DNA of 5,939 nucleotides from Nevskiaceae bacterium (GTDB taxonomy: Bacteria; Pseudomonadota; Gammaproteobacteria; Steroidobacterales; Steroidobacteraceae). Shown piece by piece: positions 1 through 5,939 of the stretch. Each line of letters opens with the position of its first letter. Position 1 is the stretch's first letter. The stretch covers positions 1 through 5,939 of the forward strand of contig JAITMN010000234.1 in assembly GCA_031277355.1 (NCBI GenBank), given 5' to 3'. The notes beneath the pieces were generated by a model that did not search any database, was not told where the DNA came from, and saw only the letters and a list, made by a program, of their open reading frames with translations. The position numbers were made by a program, and so were the translations under genes.

Positions 1-1600
1 AAGGGTCCGCGCCTTCGGGCAGCGCTGAGGCGAACAGCGGCAGGTTGTCGATCACTTCCGGGGCCAGTTCCACGGCTTCAACATTGAGATGCGGCAGCAG
101 CGTTGCAGAGCCAGCGGTGATGCCGGTGCCAACGCCGAGAAACAGCGCGCTGCGCGGATCGGTGTGCAGCAGCAGCGGCAGCAGCGCCTGACGGCCATCG
201 GCGAATCCGGTGATCGTGCTGCCTTCCTGCTGGCGATTGTTGATGCGCAGCGTGAGCACATCGGCGGCATCGGCGACGACGGCAACGGAGGACATCGCGC
301 CTTCGGTGTACCGGATCAGTCGTCCCCCTTCGGGAATCGTCACGATGCGCAGCGGTGGCAATGCTAGCAGTGCAAGGGATATGGCCGCCGCCGCGCCCCA
401 TTGCGCCGGACGCATCCACGCGCGGCGCGACACCAGAATCAGATAGCCCGCCGCGAGAAGCAACAGCGCGACCTTCAATGCGAACAGCGGTATCAGCGCG
501 AGGCCAAACAGCGGCGGGGCGAGCGCTGCGCCGAAGGTGTTGGCGGCGATGGCCTGTCCGGGCGAAAGCCCAGCGGAGCGCGCACCGGTGATCAGATGAC
601 TGAACAGCGCGCCCATCAGCAATGTGGGCGCGAGAAAGAGCAGCCCCGCAAGCCATGCTTCGCGGCTCAGCGTGGTTAGCGTGCTGGCATGCACGGATGA
701 CAACGCCAGCAAGCCGAACAGACAGACCAGCGCCAGCCATTGAAGCAGGCGGTCGCGCAGGGCCGCCGCATCGCGATGCGCCAGCCAGCGCGAATACGCC
801 GCTGCGCCCAGTGCCGTGCCGGCCAGATAAAAAGCCAGCAGCAGCGCAAAGGTATACACGGTGTTCTCGGTGAGCTGGCTCAGCGCACGCACGATGATGA
901 TTTCGTAGCCGATACCCAGCAGGCCGGTGGTCATCAACAGCGCAAGCGCGGTGAGTCGCATCGAAGATGCCGCCATCGCCGATGGCTTGGCGCGCACCGA
1001 CAACGCGCACGCGGCGGCTGCGCAGACGAAGTTCAGCGCAACGCAGACTGCCACGGTGCGCGTGAGTCCGAAGCCTGGCAGCAACCAAAACGCAGTACAC
1101 AGCACGCCCAGCATTGCGCCCAACGTGTTCGCCGCATACAGCGCGCTCAATGCACGCTTTCCACCGGGCAATTGCGCGCGTTCCATCGCCGGCAGCGTCG
1201 CGCCCATCGACATCGTGGCGGGCAGTAGCACGATGAAGGTTCCGCCGAAGCACACCAGCCACTGTCGCAGCGGCGACGGTGCGTGGCCCGTGAGATGCAG
1301 CAGCAGGTTCGTCAGTGGCGCAAGCCACAGCGTCAGTATCAGCGCCCACAATCCAATGGTGAGTTCGCAGGCAATGTACCAGCGCACCGGACGCACGCTG
1401 CGTTCGATGCGCTTGCCCAACACGGCTGCGCCCAACGCAAGCCCGCCGAAGAATGCAGTGACCACGGCGATCACCGCCGCCGACTCCTGCCCCAGCCACA
1501 GCGAACTTTGTTGAACCCAAACGACTTGATACGCCAGCCCCGCAAAGCCCGACGCAATCATCAGGCTTGCGGCCAGCGCCATTCGCAGTCTCGCGTTCAC
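1..1600 (-). CDS. Fused polytopic membrane protein / spermidine-synthase-like protein (partial, 3' end outside window)
   Basis: The 533 visible codons read through without a frameshift. The protein resembles the 'fused MFS/spermidine synthase' family. The membrane part (about residues 8-415) holds two related halves. The first has SGFAGLAYQVVW (17-28), ATMSMGATLPA (128-138) and LYAANTLGAMLG (154-165). The second repeats the pattern with GLLGIGYEIIIVR (226-238), LLMGALF (327-333) and AANTFGAALAPPLFG (352-366). A soluble domain follows: EGAMSSVAVV (433-442), INNRQQEGS (453-461), the SAM-type glycine loop FLGVGTG (487-493) and the acidic VEAVEL strand (507-512). The catalytic Asp region and the stop codon lie beyond base 1. 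Classical SpeE transfers aminopropyl from decarboxylated SAM to putrescine; the substrate of membrane-fused members is generally unknown. I chose the GTG at 1598-1600, which lies 18 bases after the oxygenase stop in the same frame. The ribosome site is weak, and an ATG at 1580-1582 is the alternative. It is probably co-transcribed with the oxygenase. Confidence 0.88.
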   Translation of the reverse strand, partial: MNARLRMALAASLMIASGFAGLAYQVVWVQQSSLWLGQESAAVIAVVTAFFGGLALGAAVLGKRIERSVRPVRWYIACELTIGLWALILTLWLAPLTNLLLHLTGHAPSPLRQWLVCFGGTFIVLLPATMSMGATLPAMERAQLPGGKRALSALYAANTLGAMLGVLCTAFWLLPGFGLTRTVAVCVALNFVCAAAACALSVRAKPSAMAASSMRLTALALLMTTGLLGIGYEIIIVRALSQLTENTVYTFALLLAFYLAGTALGAAAYSRWLAHRDAAALRDRLLQWLALVCLFGLLALSSVHASTLTTLSREAWLAGLLFLAPTLLMGALFSHLITGARSAGLSPGQAIAANTFGAALAPPLFGLALIPLFALKVALLLLAAGYLILVSRRAWMRPAQWGAAAAISLALLALPPLRIVTIPEGGRLIRYTEGAMSSVAVVADAADVLTLRINNRQQEGSTITGFADGRQALLPLLLHTDPRSALFLGVGTGITAGSATLLPHLNVEAVELAPEVIDNLPLFASALPEGADP

Positions 1601-1618
1601 GCAAACATCCGCTGCCTG

Positions 1619-2242
1619 TCAGCCGTTGAAGCTGATCTGATATCCCCACGAATCAAGGCGCGCAGGAATCGCGTTGAACGCCAGCGTGATGCGCTGCGCG
1701 CCGGTATTCGGCGGCACCGCATGCATCAGATAACTCGGGAACAGCAGCACATCACCCGGATCGGGCTGCGGGCTGACCCATTTGTCGGCGTTGTACGGGC
1801 CGATGACCGCGCCCGCATGGTCGTTCTTGAACGAGAACTCCACGCCGCCGGGGGATTTCATGAACACGGTGCGCGAGTCCGGATGTGTCGGCGTCAGATA
1901 GGCCACGCCGGAGATGAAGCTGTTGGCGTGGTTGTGCATGGCCTGCCGGCCACCGGCATCGAGCACATTGCCCCACATTTCCTTCAGCGCCCACGGCAGC
2001 TTTTCGCCGAACAGCAGTGCGCCGAAATCGGCCAACAATGGCGTGATCTTTGCCGCTGCGCGCACCAGCAGCGGCGTGTCTGAAGGACGCAGCATCGCGG
2101 TGTGGCTGAGATGGTCCGATGAGTTGTTGTCCTGATGCGCGATGTTCGCTAGATGTGAAACCAGACCCGCGAGCAAGTCGGCATCGAGCACGCTTCGTAT
2201 CCGCATCACGGGCGTGGGGAACAGCCCCATCACTTCGGCCAT
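1619..2242 (-). CDS. Putative 2-oxoglutarate/Fe(II)-dependent oxygenase, TIGR02466 / 2OG-FeII_Oxy_5 type
   Basis: This is a 207-residue cytosolic protein with no signal peptide or membrane helix. It opens with MGLFPTPVM (5-13), like the 'lFptpv' start usual in this family. It carries a double-stranded beta-helix signature: MHNHANSFISGVAYL (102-116), then GDVLLFPSYLMHAVPPN (163-179), then RITLAFN (184-190). The likely iron ligands are His103 and/or His105 and His174; Arg184 would bind the 2-oxoglutarate carboxylate. The first motif reads H-x-H rather than the textbook H-x-D, which I believe is common in this family. Such enzymes hydroxylate or desaturate small molecules or proteins, and no substrate can be named here. 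The ATG at 2240-2242 is preferred over an in-frame GTG seven codons upstream because GGAGAG lies five bases before it. The gene is first in a leftward pair with the fused membrane/spermidine-synthase-like gene. Confidence 0.85.
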   Translation of the reverse strand: MAEVMGLFPTPVMRIRSVLDADLLAGLVSHLANIAHQDNNSSDHLSHTAMLRPSDTPLLVRAAAKITPLLADFGALLFGEKLPWALKEMWGNVLDAGGRQAMHNHANSFISGVAYLTPTHPDSRTVFMKSPGGVEFSFKNDHAGAVIGPYNADKWVSPQPDPGDVLLFPSYLMHAVPPNTGAQRITLAFNAIPARLDSWGYQISFNG

Positions 2243-2247
2243 CGCTT

Positions 2248-2253
2248 CTCTCC
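2248..2253 (-). promoter_or_regulatory. Ribosome binding site deciding the oxygenase start
   Basis: On the minus strand GGAGAG lies five bases before the ATG at 2242-2240. It sits inside the coding region of the longer GTG-start version (start at 2263), so the shorter 207-residue protein is the better model. Confidence 0.7.
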
Positions 2254-2267
2254 GCCGGAACACCGCG

Positions 2268-2281
2268 CCCGGTCAACCGGG
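2268..2281. promoter_or_regulatory. Perfect dyad, possible operator
   Basis: CCCGGT-CA-ACCGGG has two perfect 6-base arms around a 2-base centre. The centre is too short for an RNA hairpin loop, so a dimeric regulator site is the more natural reading. It lies about 26 bases before the oxygenase start codon, where a bound repressor would block transcription. It is GC-rich in a GC-rich genome, so chance is possible. No known regulator consensus is claimed. Confidence 0.3.
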
Positions 2282-2437
2282 AAAGATAGGCATGGAATTG
2301 TGACAACCGAGTGAAGGTCGCCGCACAGATTTAACAATGCTGCCACAGGTCCGTCATATCCCAGGCCGATGCTTGCTCGCGTCACGGATGGCTTGGCGGA
2401 CAAGGAAGTCAATTATGCGTCCCGTTCAATTTTCTCA

Positions 2438-2443
2438 GAGAGG
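2438..2443 (+). promoter_or_regulatory. Ribosome binding site for the PHP lipoprotein
   Basis: GAGAGG lies four bases before the ATG at 2448-2450. This start places a textbook lipoprotein signal at the N-terminus, so it is preferred over the upstream in-frame ATGs at 2337 and 2415. Confidence 0.6.
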
Positions 2444-2447
2444 TTTC

Positions 2448-4853
2448 ATGAAAACGATTCCCGTGCGCTGCGCACTTGGCGTCTCGATGGCAGTGATGCT
2501 GGCCTTGAGTGCCTGCAATAGTGATGATGTCGTCCAGACCACTCCGCCGGGAACTGGCGGAACCACCGGCGGTTCCACCGCTACCGACAACACGAACACC
2601 GGCAACACCGGTGGCAGCACGACAGACTCCGGCAATACCGGCAGCACCGTCGATGCCGGCAATGCTGGCAGTGGCGCCGCCGACGATCTGGTCGATGCCG
2701 ACGCCGTTACCTTCGGTCGCTACCTCACCGGCGACTTCCACAACCACACCACCTGCTCGGACGGTTCGATCTCGATGCAGAAGCTGGTGAGCAAGTCCGC
2801 CGACAAGAAGGACACGCCCTGGGGCCTGGACTGGTTCGTGCAGGCCGGTCACGGCGGCAATGGCAATCGCAATTGCATGCTGGTCGAAGACCCCTCGCTG
2901 GGCACGCCGGTGTATCCCTTCGTTCAGGGCGTCGGCCCGAACACCACCTGGGCCGACACCATCGGCGCGGCGGCGGTGCTGGGCAATGCCGCCAATGGCA
3001 CGCCGCTGAGCGATGCGGCCAATCCTTCGATGTGGCGCTGGCAGTCGATACAGCAATACCAGTATCCGCTGGTGGAATACCTGAGCGCGCTGAAGAAGCT
3101 GCCGCTGTTCATCGGCATGGAGTCCGTGGCTGCCGGTCACGAACACACGTCGATGTCGGTGATCAGCGGACAGGTGATTCCCGACAAGTTGAAGAATCCC
3201 AACGCAACCACCTACAACCCTGAAGGCAATGCCACCGCGCTGGCGCAGTGGAGTTATTGCTTTGATCGCAACGACACGGACAACAGCCGTGGCGGTGGTC
3301 AGCAGTGGAGTTGCACCGTGCCGGGCAGCGCCAACGAAGCCGATGCGGACTGGAACGTCACGGCGGCAAAGCTGGTTCCGGCCAGCGGCGCGGGCAATGG
3401 CGAGCGCGGGCACTTGAAGACCGTCGAAGGTTTGAAGTGGATGGCCGCCTATCATCCGCGCGAGAGCTACTATGTGCCGGCGCATCTGGAGCGCGCCGGG
3501 CCTTTCAATCCCGATGGCAACAACGGCTTCAACATCGAACATCTGCGCAACTTCAACAATGCCGCGCCGGAGATTGCCTTCGGCATGGAAACGCAGCCGG
3601 GGCATGGCGCATCCAGTTCGCGCGGTGAGTATGCGATCGATCGCAACTCCATCAACGGCGTGCGCGTGGACAGCGTCGGCGGTTCCACCTGGGGCGGCAC
3701 CGGCGTCTACGGCGCACATGTGGGCGGTGTGTGGGATGCGCTGCTCGGCGAGGGCCGCAACTGGTGGTTCTTCGCCAGTTCCGACTGGCACAACCGTGGC
3801 TCGTTCAGCGCGGATGATCGTCGCAGCACGCAGGACTTCCTGCCGGGCGAATATCAGCGCGACTTCGTGCTGCTGCCGGAGAAGGACACCGAAGCCAGAC
3901 GCCGCACGCAGCAGGTTGATCCGCAGCAAGTGGTGGATGGTCTGCGTTCGGGCAACAGCTTCACGGCTTCCGGGCAGTTGATTGATCGGTTGGCCTTTGT
4001 CGTCTGCGTCGATCCGAAGAAGGCCGATGTGGATGATGCGGCGGTTGAAGCACTGGTGCGCGCTGCGGCGTTGAAGGCAGCGACGGAAAACGCCAGCGCC
4101 AACCTGACCGATCTTCCCTGCGCGACGATGGGCGGCAAGTTGCAGGTGAACAAGAACGATGCGCTGATCGTGGGCGTTGCGCTGCGCGATCCTGAGGGCA
4201 CGAACTATTCACCATACACGTTCAGCAATCCGTCGCTGGCGCAGATTGGTCTGGAGCAGCCGCTGAACAAGCCGGCATTGCATCATGTGGATGTGATCGG
4301 CGGTCTGGTCACCGGCTATCGCGCGCCCGGTTCGCTGGCTTACGCCGGCACATGGCCGGACAACTGGGCCGACAATCCCGATTCGTCGCGACTGCCTGCC
4401 GCAACGGTGAACACCAGCACCGGCATCCTGAAGACCATCGACAGCAGCGGTTGGCAGAATGCGGCGCAGAAGGGCTTCAAGACGATGATCGTGCGCATCG
4501 AGAAGGCCACCGACTCGCGGTACCTGCGTCTGCGCGGCACGAACCTGCCGGCCTCGGTGCCTTATGAGACGGATGCCAATGGCAATCCGCTGGCGGACGT
4601 TTATACCAATGCGGACACGCCGGATCGCCTCGCCATCCGTTGCACGGTGGAGCCATCAAAGCCGATTCCGACCGGCACGGCGTACACCGGCGCGGGCATC
4701 GACGGTTGCCCGGATCACCTGGCTCGTGTTCCCGAAGTCACCGGACCGAAGTATGTGAGCTATGACGTGGCGGCCTGGGCCGATCTGTGGTTCTACAGCA
4801 ATCCGGTCTACGTTGAAGTGAAGGGTTCAACGCCGATTGTGGGCGTGAAGTAA
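2448..4853 (+). CDS. Secreted PHP-domain metallohydrolase-like lipoprotein
   Basis: The protein has 801 residues. A signal peptide (1-22) ends in the lipobox LSAC, with lipidated Cys23 followed by Asn, which is compatible with outer-membrane sorting. A flexible Gly/Thr/Ser/Asn linker (about 31-78) leads to a PHP-type domain. PHP-like elements in order are GDFHNH (95-100) with CSDG (103-106), GLDWFVQAGH (126-135), GMES (223-226) with HEH (231-233), AYHPRE (334-339), GMETQPGH (379-386) and SSDWH (444-448). These match the metal-binding His/Asp/Glu pattern of PHP phosphoesterases and of CehA/McbA or DUF3604-like hydrolases. The second motif reads AGH instead of the usual DH. About 350 C-terminal residues follow. 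They include GLRSGNSFTASG (498-509), LRDPEG (579-584), RLRGTN (694-699) and a closing AWADLWFYSNPVYVEV (776-791), and look like an attached beta domain. Eight cysteines follow the lipid Cys, suited to disulphides in the periplasm. The reaction and substrate are unknown. It reads divergently from the oxygenase and is closed by a terminator. Confidence 0.85.
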   Translation: MKTIPVRCALGVSMAVMLALSACNSDDVVQTTPPGTGGTTGGSTATDNTNTGNTGGSTTDSGNTGSTVDAGNAGSGAADDLVDADAVTFGRYLTGDFHNHTTCSDGSISMQKLVSKSADKKDTPWGLDWFVQAGHGGNGNRNCMLVEDPSLGTPVYPFVQGVGPNTTWADTIGAAAVLGNAANGTPLSDAANPSMWRWQSIQQYQYPLVEYLSALKKLPLFIGMESVAAGHEHTSMSVISGQVIPDKLKNPNATTYNPEGNATALAQWSYCFDRNDTDNSRGGGQQWSCTVPGSANEADADWNVTAAKLVPASGAGNGERGHLKTVEGLKWMAAYHPRESYYVPAHLERAGPFNPDGNNGFNIEHLRNFNNAAPEIAFGMETQPGHGASSSRGEYAIDRNSINGVRVDSVGGSTWGGTGVYGAHVGGVWDALLGEGRNWWFFASSDWHNRGSFSADDRRSTQDFLPGEYQRDFVLLPEKDTEARRRTQQVDPQQVVDGLRSGNSFTASGQLIDRLAFVVCVDPKKADVDDAAVEALVRAAALKAATENASANLTDLPCATMGGKLQVNKNDALIVGVALRDPEGTNYSPYTFSNPSLAQIGLEQPLNKPALHHVDVIGGLVTGYRAPGSLAYAGTWPDNWADNPDSSRLPAATVNTSTGILKTIDSSGWQNAAQKGFKTMIVRIEKATDSRYLRLRGTNLPASVPYETDANGNPLADVYTNADTPDRLAIRCTVEPSKPIPTGTAYTGAGIDGCPDHLARVPEVTGPKYVSYDVAAWADLWFYSNPVYVEVKGSTPIVGVK
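2538..2681 (+). repeat. Low-complexity Gly/Thr/Ser/Asn linker repeats
   Basis: Residues about 31-78 of the lipoprotein consist of imperfect units such as GTGGTTGGST, NTGNTGGST and SGNTGST. They are encoded by degenerate ACCGGC-type repeats. The segment probably acts as a flexible tether between the lipid anchor and the catalytic domain. Such tracts can change length by slippage. Confidence 0.7.
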
Positions 4854-4875
4854 ACAAGGGTTGGTTTGCCCATTC

Positions 4876-4907
4876 AGGCGCCGCGCATGAAATGCGCGGC
4901 GCCTTTT
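4876..4907 (+). terminator. Rho-independent terminator after the PHP lipoprotein gene
   Basis: A perfect 13-base-pair stem (AGGCGCCGCGCAT, 4876-4888, with its complement at 4892-4904) closes a GAA loop. It is followed by a T run at 4904-4907 and a second TTTT shortly after (4912-4915). It begins 22 bases after the TAA stop. The T tract is on the plus-strand side only, so it should stop rightward transcription. It also rules out the upstream in-frame ATG at 4866 as a sensible start for the next gene. Confidence 0.85.
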
Positions 4908-4931
4908 GGCGTTTTGGTCATTGACGATAGT

Positions 4932-4936
4932 GAAGG
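4932..4936 (+). promoter_or_regulatory. Ribosome binding site for the parvulin-like gene
   Basis: GAAGG lies ten bases before the ATG at 4947-4949 and downstream of the terminator hairpin. It supports this start over the in-frame ATG at 4866, which lies before the hairpin. Confidence 0.5.
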
Positions 4937-4946
4937 TAAAAGAGCT

Positions 4947-5795
4947 ATGGAATCCATCATTCAGCAAGCCCCGGCAGTGGCCGACGGCTCTGCGATGCGC
5001 AAATGGCCGCGCTGGCTTCGTGATCCGCTGTTTCATTTTCTTGTGATCGGCGCGCTGTTGTTTGCGCTGGACAAGGCTCTGCTGGTCAGCCGCGATGATC
5101 CCCGTCTCATCGAGATGGGCGCGGCGGTGGATGAAGAAGCGATCCGCGTATTCGAGTCCACGCGCGGCCGCGCGCCCAATGCCGATGAACTGCGCGCGTT
5201 GCGGCAGGTGTGGCTCGACAACGAAGTGCTGTACCGCGAAGGGTTGGCGCTGGGCTTGGACAAGGGCGATGACACGATCCGCGAGCGCGTGATCTTCAAG
5301 GCGTTGAACATGGTCGATAGCGGCACGCGATTGCCGGAGTGGAGCGATCAGACATTGCAGGATTATTTTGATCAGCACCGCGAGCAATATGATCAGCCCG
5401 CACGCTACGATTTTCAGGAAGCCGTGCTCGTGGGTGCGCCATCGGAAGATCAGGTGCGCGCCTTCGTGCAGGCATTGAATTCGGGAACGCCGCCGGATTC
5501 GCAGGCGGGGCTGCGTGTGTTTGAGGCGCGCCCCTATCCCACAATCGTGCAAGGTTATGGCGAGGACGCGGCGCGCGAACTGCAATCGCTGACGCCGGGG
5601 CAGTGGCAAGCCGTGAACACGCGCGATGGCTGGCGCGCGATGCGCGTGCAGAGCATGACGCCCTCGCAACCGGCCGACTTCAAGCAGATGTACAACGTGA
5701 TCCTGCAAGACTGGACCGATGACGTGATGGCCGCACAACGCAGCGCGGCGGTGAAACAGATGGCCGACAAATACATCATTCGGGAGCCCAAGTGA
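4947..5795 (+). CDS. Membrane-anchored parvulin-like peptidyl-prolyl isomerase
   Basis: The protein has 282 residues. After a short basic N-terminus (MRKWPRWLRDP, 17-27) one hydrophobic helix, about 28-46 (FHFLVIGALLFAL), anchors it in the inner membrane with the body in the periplasm. The helical segment about 60-146 includes WLDNEVLYREGLALGLDKGD (89-108) and resembles the chaperone-like N-terminal region of SurA/PrsA-type proteins. DYFDQHREQYDQPARYDF (139-156) is the usual entry into a PpiC/Rotamase_2 domain, which covers about 152-237 and includes LQSLTPGQWQAV (212-223). The parvulin domain is divergent: the customary His at its first strand and the closing 'GxH' are absent (YDFQEAVLV, DGWRAMRV). 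It may therefore be a chaperone with little isomerase activity. It overlaps the HupE/UreJ gene by one base, so the two are almost certainly translated together, and its client may be that protein or the upstream lipoprotein. The family call rests on overall layout rather than on the catalytic motif. Confidence 0.78.
   Translation: MESIIQQAPAVADGSAMRKWPRWLRDPLFHFLVIGALLFALDKALLVSRDDPRLIEMGAAVDEEAIRVFESTRGRAPNADELRALRQVWLDNEVLYREGLALGLDKGDDTIRERVIFKALNMVDSGTRLPEWSDQTLQDYFDQHREQYDQPARYDFQEAVLVGAPSEDQVRAFVQALNSGTPPDSQAGLRVFEARPYPTIVQGYGEDAARELQSLTPGQWQAVNTRDGWRAMRVQSMTPSQPADFKQMYNVILQDWTDDVMAAQRSAAVKQMADKYIIREPK
5782..5786 (+). promoter_or_regulatory. Ribosome binding site for the HupE/UreJ gene
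   Basis: GGGAG lies eight bases before the ATG at 5795-5797, inside the last codons of the parvulin-like gene. With the overlapping stop and start (TGATG) this indicates translational coupling. Confidence 0.6.
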
Positions 5796-5939
5796 TGAGG
5801 GGAGCGATCAGTGCGCTGCGATTGCGCAGTTTGTTATCCGGCCTGCTGTTGCTGATGTTGCTGACGCCGTGGAGCGTGGTCAGCGCGCATGAGTTGACGA
5901 TGGGCGAAATGGCAATGCACGAGGTCAAGCCCGGCGAAT
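5795..5939 (+). CDS. HupE/UreJ family membrane protein (partial, N-terminus only)
   Basis: Only 48 codons are visible. They encode a cleavable signal peptide: basic MRGAISALRLR, then the hydrophobic stretch LLSGLLLLMLL, then likely cleavage after VSA at residue 31. The mature start is AHELTMGEMAMHEVKPGE. That start and the pairing with a parvulin-like gene match the large HupE/UreJ proteins I know, in which a periplasmic N-terminal domain precedes the HupE membrane helices. HupE relatives import nickel or cobalt, but the long form is not well characterised, so transport is an inference. The membrane domain lies outside the window. The ATG overlaps the preceding TGA by one base. Confidence 0.65.
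   Translation, partial: MRGAISALRLRSLLSGLLLLMLLTPWSVVSAHELTMGEMAMHEVKPGE

Larger units (their letters stand above)
2243..2447. other. Divergent intergenic control region
   Basis: This 205-base spacer separates the leftward oxygenase unit from the rightward lipoprotein gene, so promoters for both must lie here or close by. I see a perfect 6-bp dyad with a 2-base centre near the oxygenase end and a small TTGT-G-ACAA symmetry near 2299-2307. No pair of -35 and -10 elements with good spacing stands out in either direction. An open frame runs through the right part in frame with the lipoprotein, but its product there has no signal-peptide character, so I treat it as non-coding. Confidence 0.6.

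Noticed and set aside
78..1649. 523-residue minus-strand open frame
   Set aside because: Its product is rich in Arg, His and Cys and has no family character. A different frame of the same strand encodes the membrane/spermidine-synthase-like protein with clear motifs, so this is a GC-rich shadow.
1283..2083. 266-residue plus-strand open frame
   Set aside because: It spans the junction of two well-supported minus-strand genes and encodes an Arg/Gln/His-rich product typical of an antisense shadow.
2337..2447. N-terminal extension of 37 residues on the PHP lipoprotein
   Set aside because: The extension would bury the signal peptide and lipobox. A ribosome site lies just before the ATG at 2448.
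2538..2681. CRISPR-like or tandem-repeat array
   Set aside because: The repeats are short, imperfect and in frame inside the lipoprotein linker. They reflect Gly/Thr/Ser/Asn-rich coding sequence.
2409..3929. 506-residue minus-strand open frame opposite the lipoprotein gene
   Set aside because: It lies antisense to a gene with a signal peptide, metal motifs and its own terminator. The translated product has no recognisable motif or ribosome site, and long antisense frames are expected at this GC content.
4904..4931. Possible promoter (TTTTGG then GATAGT, 16-base spacing) for the parvulin-like gene
   Set aside because: Both hexamers match the sigma70 consensus poorly and the first overlaps the terminator T tract, so it is not listed as a feature.
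4866..4946. N-terminal extension of 27 residues on the parvulin-like protein
   Set aside because: It would be encoded across the terminator hairpin and has no ribosome site. The ATG at 4947 follows GAAGG and gives a normal anchored protein.
4827..5738. 303-residue minus-strand open frame opposite the parvulin-like gene
   Set aside because: It is antisense to a supported gene, crosses the terminator hairpin and ends inside the lipoprotein gene, with no protein family features.

Overview
The window is GC-rich, densely coding Gram-negative DNA. The evidence for an outer membrane is a lipoprotein with a classic LSAC lipobox and a periplasm-facing peptidyl-prolyl isomerase-like protein anchored by one N-terminal helix. 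Codon use and gene families suggest a gammaproteobacterium, possibly of the Nevskiales/Xanthomonadales type. That placement is an inference with modest confidence. I see no phage, IS, CRISPR, tRNA or rRNA.

Left arm (minus strand, 1-2242): a two-gene unit reads leftward from about 2242. It encodes a 207-residue 2-oxoglutarate/Fe(II) oxygenase-like protein (TIGR02466/2OG-FeII_Oxy_5 type). After only 18 bases comes a polytopic membrane protein fused to a spermidine-synthase-like methyltransferase-fold domain, which starts at a GTG and leaves the window after 533 codons.

Middle (2243-2447): a 205-base divergent control region contains a perfect dyad (CCCGGT-CA-ACCGGG) just upstream of the oxygenase gene. 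I could not assign a convincing sigma70 promoter to either side.

Right arm (plus strand, 2448-5939): an 801-residue secreted PHP-type metallohydrolase-like lipoprotein is followed by a strong intrinsic terminator. Next come a 282-residue membrane-anchored parvulin-like protein and, overlapping its stop codon by one base, the start of a HupE/UreJ family membrane protein cut off by the window end. The last two genes are clearly translationally coupled.

The order lipoprotein metallohydrolase, parvulin-like foldase, HupE/UreJ suggests an envelope module. A plausible but unproven reading is that a HupE-type integral membrane protein, whose relatives move nickel or cobalt, works with a secreted metal-dependent hydrolase, with the parvulin-like protein helping one of them fold. 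The divergent oxygenase/spermidine-synthase-like pair may be unrelated or may share the control region. These two neighbourhoods are the most interesting content of the window.
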